From: Desulfobacterales bacterium
GTDB lineage: Bacteria; Desulfobacterota; Desulfobacteria; Desulfobacterales; JAUWMJ01
Direction of reading: 5' to 3'
Length of the DNA: 5,246 bases
Assembly: GCA_030613225.1 (NCBI GenBank)
Contig: JAUWMJ010000262.1
Span: 1-5,246 of the forward strand
Part shown: positions 1 to 5,246 of the stretch, piece after piece
Numbering within the stretch: the stretch's first letter is position 1
Layout: each line of letters opens with the position of its first letter
Notes under the pieces: generated by a model
Databases searched by the model: none
What the model was told of the DNA's origin: nothing
What the model saw: the letters and a program-made list of their open reading frames with translations, nothing else
Program-made: the position numbers and the translations under genes

Positions 1-602
1 CCGGGGCCATCGTCTATTACATCAACAATAAGATGATCTTTTTTAATATCTACTTTTATTTCGACCCGCTCTTTCCTGTAATGAAGAGCGTTTTTTATAA
101 GATTTCCGACAATCTGCCTGAATTTTGTTTCATCCTGATACATTTCAATATCGGTCACCTGGGGTGCAATATCGAGAAAAATCCCGTGGCTCGACAATAA
201 TTCAAGAGCTTCTCTTTCTTCACTGCATGTCCTGAACTCCTCACAAATATTCCCGCCAATGGTTCCCAGAGCATCCAGCAGTATAACGTATGCTGTCTTT
301 GCAGGCTGAAAACGACAACAGAAAAAACTGCCCGCTTCAGATCTTCCGATCTCCAGTAAACTATTCAACATAGCACGAGCCCTATTGGAGTTTCTTAAAA
401 TACGTTTCAGTGTCTTTTCCTGGCGGGATGACAGTGTCCCAAATTTATCTCTTTTCTCCAGGAGCGTGCGAACGCCTGTTTCAATAATTGCAACAGGGTC
501 TTTTAATTCATGTATCAAAAACTCGACTTCTATTTCACGAAAGAAGTGCTGCGGGGAATCGAGTTTAACCTGTTTTTCTTTTTGGAATATGTGTTTCATC
601 AT
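1..602 (-). CDS. Sensor-less histidine kinase, 3' end cut by window edge
   Basis: Reading the minus strand from ATG at 602 gives 200 codons without a stop, running off the left edge. An H-box lies at residues 28-36, with the predicted phospho-accepting His31 in HELKDP. The N-box has Asn171 in NLIKNAL, and the G1 box begins at residue 197 (DDGP) where the window ends. This is the HisKA plus HATPase_c order of a two-component kinase. Only about 27 residues precede the H-box, so there is no room for a PAS, GAF or transmembrane sensor; the protein should be cytosolic and may receive its signal from a partner. The Thr/Asn usually found three residues after the H-box Glu is Asp35 here. The start is the first in-frame ATG after a stop at 690-692 (a second ATG follows directly). 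I see no good Shine-Dalgarno sequence, so the start is moderately sure. The missing C-terminus should hold the G2 box and could carry a receiver domain. Confidence 0.88.
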   Translation of the reverse strand, partial: MMKHIFQKEKQVKLDSPQHFFREIEVEFLIHELKDPVAIIETGVRTLLEKRDKFGTLSSRQEKTLKRILRNSNRARAMLNSLLEIGRSEAGSFFCCRFQPAKTAYVILLDALGTIGGNICEEFRTCSEEREALELLSSHGIFLDIAPQVTDIEMYQDETKFRQIVGNLIKNALHYRKERVEIKVDIKKDHLIVDVIDDGP

Positions 603-616
603 TGGTATTAACGTTT

Positions 617-794
617 CTGGATGCTCGATGCTCGATACTGGATACTTGATGCTCGATACTCGTTTGCCTTGCCAAGGTGTAGCCGAAGGCTAAGCCTGGT
701 CGATTCTGGATTTAATAAAGAGTATCCTTTTTTAAGGTCCAGTATCCAGAAACCAGCATCCAGTATCCAGCATCCAGTATCCAGTATCCAGTAT
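617..794. repeat. Inverted array of 7-base units between the two kinase genes
   Basis: The left arm (617-662) is six and a half tandem heptamers of the form CTNGATR, where N is C, G or T. The right arm (739-794) is eight heptamers of its reverse complement, mostly CCAGTAT or CCAGCAT, with one variant CCAGAAA at 746-752. Two further decayed left-type units sit at 700-713. The roughly 37-base core between the arms (663-699) contains a small CCTTG/CAAGG dyad. A transcript in either direction could fold into a long imperfect hairpin. Because 7 is not a multiple of 3, the array is open in several frames and yields spurious repeat peptides rich in SSIQ or MLDT, which are not genes. From memory, such arrays are common between genes in Desulfobacterales; their function is unknown. 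The rest of the 603-861 gap shows no gene and no convincing terminator. Confidence 0.9.
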
Positions 795-861
795 CATATA
801 CATAAGGGCTTCACAAAGTGTAATAGAATATTTTTTAGCACAAAAAGCGCAAATTTTACAA

Positions 862-3234
862 TTAAGAAAGTAAAGAGCGCTGACCGACAGGAAGAAACTT
901 TATTGTCATTGTAGTTCCACCGGAATTTAAACAGTCTTTTTCGGTTTTTATATGCTCACAATTATTAATATTTCCAGGACAAAAATCTTCTTCTTTGGGA
1001 ATAAAACTACACCGGCTGGAAACCATCTTCGTTTTGAAATTATACCTCTCGGAAAATATCTTTATCCGAAGCAAATCAAAGCCTTTTCCACCAGCCATAA
1101 AATCATAAGGTTTTTTGGAAGAATAGTTCATAATTTCGTAAGTTGTAAAATAATTATCGAAAATAAGTCGCTGGTTTTCATCAGTTATCCCAACTCCAAA
1201 GTCTTTTACTTCGAATTCAGGCCCTTCTTTGCCCTGACTTACCTTGACTTCTATTATACTTCCATCCGGAGTATTTTCAACAGCGTTACGAACCAGGCCT
1301 TCAATGATCTTTGCCAGATTATCTGGGGGAATATATACTGCTTGAACAGGTTCGGTTTCGACTACCAGTTGACACCGCCGATTTGTAAAACGGGATCGGA
1401 GTTTCTCAATCTTATCCTCGACAAAATCATCAAGCCTTATTTCTTCTGGAACGGATTCGCTGGGGCCAAACAAATCTTCAATACGCCTGCGTATCCTTTG
1501 AATGGCATCCTCATTACCGGTTTCCTCAGAAATCAGCACCTCCAGTTCATCAGCGCACACATCAAGCAAAGCCGAAAGCATGTAGTATGTTTTGTAGTCT
1601 TTTTCCCTAAGAATATCCTCAATCGCATATTGCATTTCAAGGATGCGATTGATGCTTCTTTTCGCTCGATCCAGGATCTTCTCCCAGCTTCGATCTTTAA
1701 GAACTGAAAGTCTTTTCTCCAGAAGACTGATAGAGGCTGATATTACGGCAATCGGCGTTTTCAGTTCATGGGAAAGATGATGAATGACTCGATCTTTTGC
1801 CCTGTTTAAGCTCTTTACTTCTTCATATGAACGCTTAAGTTCCTCGTTAATCCTGGCATTTTCAATGGGAAGGGCGGCAGTATTTGCAATTGTACTCATC
1901 AAGTCAACATCCGTCTGATCAAATTCCCCTTCCTTTTTATTAACGGCGCACAAAACACCTATCATCCGGTCCTGAATCTTGATGGGGACGTCAACCATGT
2001 TTCGCGTCTGATAATCTGATTTTTCATCTACCTCATGAAAAAAATACGGGCTTTGGGATGTATCCGAAACGATCAATGGTTTCCCTGTCCTGTAAACCTG
2101 TCCGGCCACTCCTTTGTCCACCGGAAACCTGATCTCTTTAAACTTTTTTACTGCTTCCGTGTCATCATAAGTGGCTGCAAAAAAATAAAACTCTTTTTTC
2201 TCCTCATCAAGAAGAATAACTGATGATCCTTCCACAGCGATGAGATTTTGCGTTTCCTTTGTAATAAAAGCCAAAAGTCCATCCAAACCCCGGTAGTGGT
2301 GGAGCGCCTTTGCAATTCGGAACAGGACTTGATTGCTCAGAGCAATGCGTTTTTCATGTGTTACATCTCTAAGGGTTATAACCTGCCCGGCCGGTTCATT
2401 ATTTTCATCTAAAAAAACAGCGCCGTCAATTATAATATCAAGCAAACGGCCGTCTTTGGTCAGTCTCTTTGTTTCAAAGCCTTGAACGACCTTTTCTTTA
2501 AACATACGTTGAATTCCCTGACTTGTCTCTTCCTTTAAAAAATCAGGTACAAACGGAATATGCTTGCCCTTCAGTTCCTCGAATGTCCATCCAAAAACTT
2601 TTTCAAAAGCAGGATTTAAATAAACAACCGTACTGTCCAGGTTAAAAACAAAGACCGGATCAGGCAAAAATTTAAGGAATGCGCGGTAACGCCTTTCAGC
2701 ACGACGACTTGCTTCATACTGCTTTTTGGCAAGTTGCTCGGACTCAATCGCACGCTTTTGGGCCATGTACTTTTCGGTCACATCACGGGCAATGCCCCTA
2801 AATCCGGTTTTTTCGCCATTTTCATCACTAATCAGGTTAGCAGAAATCTCCAGGATACAGAGCTGTCCGTTCTTTCTATTAATCTCCCATATAATGTCCG
2901 TAACACCTTTGCCGCTGCGATAGAGCTTGTTGAAACTTTCATAGGCAGCTTGTGCATTTTTTTCATCCATGAATTCCCGGAAATTGCGGTCTTTGATTTC
3001 TTCCCTGGAAAACCCGAAAATACGGCACATGGCATCGTTAATAAATATAAAGTTTCCGCGAAGGTTGGTTTCGAAAAAGCCATCAGCAACATCTTCGATA
3101 AATACCCGATAACGATCCCGCTCGATTTTAAGTTCTTCGCTTCCGACATGATAGTTTGCCGGAGTCTTGTTCATTTGCACTTGTGCAAGATTTCGGTCTT
3201 TGGATTTCAAATTTAAAATTGGCTTTTTCTTCAT
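862..3234 (-). CDS. PAS-PAS-GAF sensor histidine kinase with C-terminal cysteine cluster
   Basis: This is a 790-residue soluble two-component kinase with no signal peptide or membrane segment. Domains in order: a charged N-terminus; PAS 1 at about 41-156, ending in the typical GIARDVTEK; a short coiled linker; PAS 2 at about 183-297, ending in TLRDVTHEK; GAF at about 303-460, with GVAGQVYRTGKP; a coiled coil; the H-box with His489 in HELKTP; an unusually long helical stretch up to the ATPase; then HATPase_c with Asn650 (RNAVEN), the G1 box DFGVGI at 678-683 and the G2 box GGKG at 715-718. After G2 comes a cysteine cluster, Cys742, Cys752, Cys759, His761 and Cys768, before the last ATPase strand (SGGTTMTIKFLP). 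All catalytic boxes look intact, so it should be an active kinase; its ligand is unknown. The start at 3234 lacks a strong Shine-Dalgarno sequence, and Met21 is an alternative. No cognate response regulator lies in the window; a second kinase follows downstream in the same direction. Confidence 0.95.
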   Translation of the reverse strand: MKKKPILNLKSKDRNLAQVQMNKTPANYHVGSEELKIERDRYRVFIEDVADGFFETNLRGNFIFINDAMCRIFGFSREEIKDRNFREFMDEKNAQAAYESFNKLYRSGKGVTDIIWEINRKNGQLCILEISANLISDENGEKTGFRGIARDVTEKYMAQKRAIESEQLAKKQYEASRRAERRYRAFLKFLPDPVFVFNLDSTVVYLNPAFEKVFGWTFEELKGKHIPFVPDFLKEETSQGIQRMFKEKVVQGFETKRLTKDGRLLDIIIDGAVFLDENNEPAGQVITLRDVTHEKRIALSNQVLFRIAKALHHYRGLDGLLAFITKETQNLIAVEGSSVILLDEEKKEFYFFAATYDDTEAVKKFKEIRFPVDKGVAGQVYRTGKPLIVSDTSQSPYFFHEVDEKSDYQTRNMVDVPIKIQDRMIGVLCAVNKKEGEFDQTDVDLMSTIANTAALPIENARINEELKRSYEEVKSLNRAKDRVIHHLSHELKTPIAVISASISLLEKRLSVLKDRSWEKILDRAKRSINRILEMQYAIEDILREKDYKTYYMLSALLDVCADELEVLISEETGNEDAIQRIRRRIEDLFGPSESVPEEIRLDDFVEDKIEKLRSRFTNRRCQLVVETEPVQAVYIPPDNLAKIIEGLVRNAVENTPDGSIIEVKVSQGKEGPEFEVKDFGVGITDENQRLIFDNYFTTYEIMNYSSKKPYDFMAGGKGFDLLRIKIFSERYNFKTKMVSSRCSFIPKEEDFCPGNINNCEHIKTEKDCLNSGGTTMTIKFLPVGQRSLLS

Positions 3235-3291
3235 GGTTTATCACAATCGAAATCAGATAAATTAAATGGCAGATTTTTTGTCGCAAGGCAA

Positions 3292-3342
3292 ATGATGGTC
3301 ATCATCTGTTTTGAATTGGAAGGCATGCCTGTAAGCGTTTAC
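3292..3342. promoter_or_regulatory. Cluster of short palindromes upstream of the large kinase
   Basis: Three small dyads lie 58 to 108 bases upstream of the kinase start at 3234. They are ATGATG-GT-CATCAT at 3292-3305, the perfect palindrome AGGCATGCCT at 3321-3330, and the near-palindrome GTAAGCGTTTAC at 3331-3342. Their position would suit an operator or other regulator site, but no convincing -35/-10 pair was found with them, and short dyads arise by chance. The remaining bases 3235-3291 are AT-rich with no gene. Confidence 0.25.
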
Positions 3343-3348
3343 GGAACG

Positions 3349-3530
3349 TTGAAATTAGAAAATAGAAATTGGAAATTTGGCTTTTATGCTGTAGAATTAT
3401 GTCTGATTTTATTTTTAATCACGAAAGCACGAAACATACTTTTCTCTAATTCTTTTTTCGTGTTTTCGTCTTTTCGGGCTTTCGTGATTTGATCTTTTCC
3501 CAATTTCTACTTTCCAATTTCAAGTTTCAA
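3349..3530. repeat. Outer 7-base-unit inverted arms of a nested repeat
   Basis: The left arm at 3349-3380 is four heptamers of the form TNGAAAW (second base T, A or G) plus a partial unit. The right arm at 3499-3530 is a partial unit and four heptamers of the reverse complement, with forms such as ATTTCTA and ATTTCAA. The arms are imperfect copies and enclose the 8-base-unit arms described separately. The unit skeleton resembles the TNGATRC units of the repeat between the two kinase genes, differing mainly in T versus A at the fifth base. It lies in the gap between the broken YchF-like gene and the large kinase. No coding function is supported. Confidence 0.8.
3420..3486. repeat. Inner 8-base-unit inverted arms of the nested repeat
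   Basis: The left arm at 3420-3435 is two octamers, CACGAAAG and CACGAAAC. The right arm at 3455-3486 is four octamers of the opposite orientation: TTTTCGTG, TTTTCGTC, TTTTCGGG and CTTTCGTG. A pyrimidine-rich spacer of about 19 bases separates them. Together with the flanking heptamer arms this forms a nested palindrome of about 180 bases that could fold as a branched or extended hairpin. There is no stem followed by a U-tract typical of an intrinsic terminator. Confidence 0.8.
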
Positions 3531-3563
3531 GCCGTGAATAGTTACCATGATTCACAGCGCAGT

Positions 3564-4598
3564 TTACACATTAAACCGAAAATTAATAATATCCCCATCC
3601 TTAACCTCGTAGGTTTTTCCCTCAAGCTTTACCGTCCCTTTCTTTTTAGCTTCCTGGAAGGTTCCGGCAGCCATAAGGTTTTCATAAGAAAGTACTTCCG
3701 CTCTAATGAATCCTTGTTTAATATCTGTATGAATAGCGCCCGCAGCATCAATAGCTTTTGTTTCTTTTTTAATGGTCCATGCCCTTACTTCATCTTCACC
3801 TACTGTAAAAAAAGAAATCAGACTTAAAAGCTCATAAGACCGCTTTATAACCCTGTCCATGGCGGACTCGGTTATATTGAACTCGGCTAAAAATTCAGAC
3901 GCTTCTTCTGCCGACATCTGGACAAGTTCCTGTTCCAGTTTGCCACGTATCACCATACAATTTTCCTTAGATTGCAGTCCTTTTAGTTCAGGCAGTTTAT
4001 CATAGTCATCTTCGTTGTTAAATAAAACAAGCATCGGTCTTCCTGATACAAAGGCATACCCCTTTAGAAGATGTTCGGACGCCAGATCCGGGTATTTTCT
4101 TAACGGGGTTTCGGTTTCAAGTATTTTTTGGCATTCGTTTAAAAGAGAAAGCTCTTCCCGGTTTACCTCTTTTCCCCGTTTGTTGTCCAGTTCAAGTCGT
4201 TCAAGGCGTTTTTCAATCACAATAAGATCGGCTATAATCAATTCCTGGTCGAGTTTAATAAAATCATCGTAAGATGTCGGCTTATCAAAACCGTAACCGC
4301 CGAAATTACGAACTACATGGATAAGCGCATCACAATCTCTTACGCCTGTCCAGATATTTTACCCTGACGCGGTCTCCTTTCCCTGATGCACCATGCGGGG
4401 AAGAAAATACTCCACCTGGGCATAAATAGTCTTTTTCGGTTTATACATCTCGCTAAGAACATCTATTCGGTTATCCGGCACATAAATAGTGCTGATACGG
4501 CTTTCACTCTTATGCCCTTCATCCGGAATATTTCTGGTTAATGCTTCAAATACTGTAGATTTGCCTGACCTGGGAAGGCCTATGATTCCTGATTTCAT
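3564..4598 (-). pseudogene. YchF-family P-loop ATPase with one in-frame stop codon
   Basis: One reading frame runs from ATG at 4598 to TAA at 3564-3566, broken only by TAA at 4359-4361 (codon 80). Read through, it spans 344 codons, close to the 360 or so of YchF/Obg-like ATPases, which bind ribosomes and prefer ATP. Residues 7-15 are the P-loop GLPRSGKST. After the stop the frame continues at once with conserved-looking sequence (NIWTGVRDCDALIHVV). A charged helical region lies at about 120-165, and NNED at 194-197 matches the relaxed base-recognition motif of YchF. The TGS-like C-terminal domain (DUF933) lies at about 259-344, with VRAWTI, GAIHTDI, GFIRAEV and the ending DGDIINFRFNV. The usual switch DxAG motif is not seen; VEYFLP (62-67) stands there. 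The start has a good ribosome site. It is probably a second, divergent YchF copy. The lesion is either a recent nonsense mutation or a base error; I cannot tell which. Confidence 0.88.
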
Positions 4599-4606
4599 TT
4601 TTTTAA

Positions 4607-4612
4607 TCCTTC
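4607..4612 (-). promoter_or_regulatory. Shine-Dalgarno site of the YchF-like gene
   Basis: On the minus strand, GAAGGA ends 8 bases before the ATG at 4598, with an A-rich spacer. This is the best ribosome binding site in the window and fixes the start of the YchF-like gene. Just upstream is an AT-rich run (TATGTATATATT), but no matching -35 element was found. Confidence 0.75.
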
Positions 4613-4696
4613 AAAATATATACATATTCACATGGTATTTATTACCGCCCATTCGCTCTGCTCATTCGAGGCACAGAGAACGCAGAGGGTTTCATC

Positions 4697-4767
4697 TTAT
4701 TTCTTTTCGCTGACCCCGGTTAAATAGGCTCCGCATTGAACCGGGCAGGGAGGGCGAAAAGAAATAA
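4697..4767. repeat. Perfect 14-base inverted repeat with an inner 7-base stem
   Basis: The outer arms are TTATTTCTTTTCGC at 4697-4710 and its exact complement GCGAAAAGAAATAA at 4754-4767. Inside are CCCGGTT at 4715-4721 and AACCGGG at 4739-4745, leaving a loop of 17 bases. The whole segment can fold into one interrupted hairpin. A further tiny hairpin, GCCC-TTC-GGGC, follows at 4774-4784. It lies 99 or more bases upstream of the YchF-like start, so it could act as a structured leader or be part of a repeat element. There is no evidence of function. Confidence 0.8.
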
Positions 4768-4891
4768 ACACAAGCCCTTCGGGCAGATCACATCAAATCC
4801 GATTAGCTCCGATGTTTAGACAAGTGAGGCCACCTCAAATTAAGACTTTTTTTTTAATACTATTATACGAAGCGAAGCTTCCGAGGTTTTC

Positions 4892-4918
4892 TGTTTACCG
4901 CCCTCTCAGCGGTAAACA
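4892..4918. repeat. 10-base-stem hairpin downstream of the J-domain gene
   Basis: The arms TGTTTACCGC (4892-4901) and GCGGTAAACA (4909-4918) are perfect complements around a 7-base loop. It lies about 100 bases past the stop of the J-domain gene. The stem is preceded by T-rich and followed by A-rich sequence on both strands, the reverse of an intrinsic terminator, so I do not call it one. The tracts could extend the stem by A-U pairing. Confidence 0.7.
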
Positions 4919-5018
4919 AAAAAATAAAATTCTCTTTGCGTTCTCTGCGACTTTGCGGTGAATCATTTCTTTAGTCCGGTGTGAAATATCTCAACACAGC
5001 TACCTGCCTGAATAGCTA

Positions 5019-5246
5019 TCATTCTTTTATATTTGTATGCGGCGTTGGTTGAACCCATCTGTTTTTGTCACCATCGTAAAACCATTTGTCGGGAAATCCG
5101 CGTCGCTCAATAAATGTCGGGCTTTCCGCCCATGAAACCAGCTCTTCGTAAGCCTGTTGAATTTTTCTGAATGCGGCAGTATCGCCACCCAGGTCGGGAT
5201 GGTGTCTCTTGGCCTGAGTACGGTATGCACTCTTTATTAGCTTTTG
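5019..5246 (-). CDS. J-domain (DnaJ-like) protein, C-terminal 75 residues
   Basis: The minus strand reads from the window edge at 5246 to TGA at 5019-5021 with no interruption. The fragment shows J-domain helix II, basic and alanine-rich (KSAYRTQAKR), the HPD motif at fragment residues 16-18 within HPDLGGD, and helix III (AFRKIQQAYEEL). The HPD motif is what stimulates Hsp70 (DnaK) ATPase activity. A short tail of about 37 residues follows, rich in aromatic residues (KWFYDGDKNRWVQP). There is no Gly/Phe region or zinc-binding CxxCxGxG repeat after the J domain, so this is not a classic DnaJ but a type III J-protein with the J domain near its C-terminus. The N-terminus is outside the window, so its partner and location cannot be told. 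A gap of about 420 bases separates it from the YchF-like gene, which argues against a tight operon. Confidence 0.85.
   Translation of the reverse strand, partial: QKLIKSAYRTQAKRHHPDLGGDTAAFRKIQQAYEELVSWAESPTFIERRGFPDKWFYDGDKNRWVQPTPHTNIKE

Larger units (their letters stand above)
4672..4957. repeat. Inverted 9-base-unit arms bounding a repeat-rich gap
   Basis: The left arm at 4672-4689 holds two nonamers, CACAGAGAA and CGCAGAGGG. The right arm at 4932-4957 holds CTCTTTGCG, TTCTCTGCG and a shortened ACTTTGCG in the opposite orientation. The best-matched core is the 11-base CAGAGAACGCA and its complement. The arms bound about 290 bases that contain two further hairpin-forming segments. No open reading frame worth calling lies in 4614-5018, so this gap of about 400 bases is non-coding repeat sequence. 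It could be an old non-autonomous mobile element, but no target-site duplication was recognised. Confidence 0.7.

Noticed and set aside
617..794. CRISPR array
   Set aside because: Units are 7 bases, contiguous and inverted in two arms, with no spacers and no cas genes.
385..914. Two overlapping plus-strand reading frames of 102 and 97 codons over the heptamer array
   Set aside because: They consist of translated 7-base repeats (open in all frames by periodicity) plus antisense of the short kinase; they have no domain and no ribosome site.
952..1707. Plus-strand reading frame of 251 codons
   Set aside because: It lies wholly antisense to the large kinase, whose domains and catalytic boxes are clear. 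The translation has no recognisable family.
3534..3555. Terminator after the YchF-like gene (GTGAAT/ATTCAC dyad)
   Set aside because: The stem is only 6 bases with a 10-base loop, low GC content and no U-tract.
3564..4241. A separate 225-codon gene starting at TTG 4241
   Set aside because: The TTG is an internal Leu of a conserved stretch (LDQELIIADL). The frame continues upstream with family-like sequence to the stop at 4359, so this is the second part of the broken YchF-like gene.
4359..4361. Programmed stop-codon recoding
   Set aside because: The codon is UAA; known bacterial recoding for selenocysteine uses UGA and for pyrrolysine UAG. Nothing nearby suggests a special signal.
4862..4867. 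Minus-strand TATAAT as a promoter -10 box
   Set aside because: No -35-like hexamer lies 16-18 bases upstream, and it is more than 260 bases from the next start.
5027..5230. Minus-strand reading frame of 67 codons
   Set aside because: It is a shifted frame over the J-domain coding sequence, which carries the HPD motif and helix III in the other frame.

Overview
The window holds four genes or gene parts, all on the minus strand. In order of transcription (right to left) they are: the 3' end of a J-domain (DnaJ-like) protein gene, a YchF-family ATPase gene broken by one in-frame stop codon, a complete 790-residue PAS-PAS-GAF sensor histidine kinase, and the 5' two-thirds of a second, short histidine kinase that runs off the left edge. 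No tRNA, rRNA, CRISPR array, transposase or phage gene was seen.

The DNA is AT-leaning. The gaps between genes are long (about 260, 330 and 420 bases) and filled with short-period inverted repeats. The large kinase has a cysteine-rich tail next to its ATP-binding G2 box. From memory, this kinase type and the heptamer intergenic repeats are common in sulfate-reducing Desulfobacterota (Desulfobacterales). That is an inference, not a search result, and I hold it at about 0.6.

Region by region. Bases 1-602: kinase without an obvious sensor domain, with an H-box that reads HELKDP. Bases 603-861: inverted array of 7-base units. Bases 862-3234: large soluble multi-sensor kinase. Bases 3235-3563: short palindromes near the kinase start, then a nested inverted repeat with 7-base units outside and 8-base units inside. 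Bases 3564-4598: YchF-like gene with TAA at codon 80. Bases 4614-5018: another repeat-rich gap with 9-base units at its ends, a 14-base perfect inverted repeat and a 10-base-stem hairpin. Bases 5019-5246: end of a J-domain gene.

The two kinases share orientation and may work on the same pathway, but no response regulator is visible and 260 bases of repeat separate them, so co-transcription is not shown. The YchF-like and J-domain genes look like unrelated housekeeping-type neighbours. I see no clear novel defence or mobile system. The most distinctive signals are the inverted short-period arrays that occupy every intergenic gap, the single-codon lesion in the YchF paralogue, and the cysteine cluster in the large kinase.
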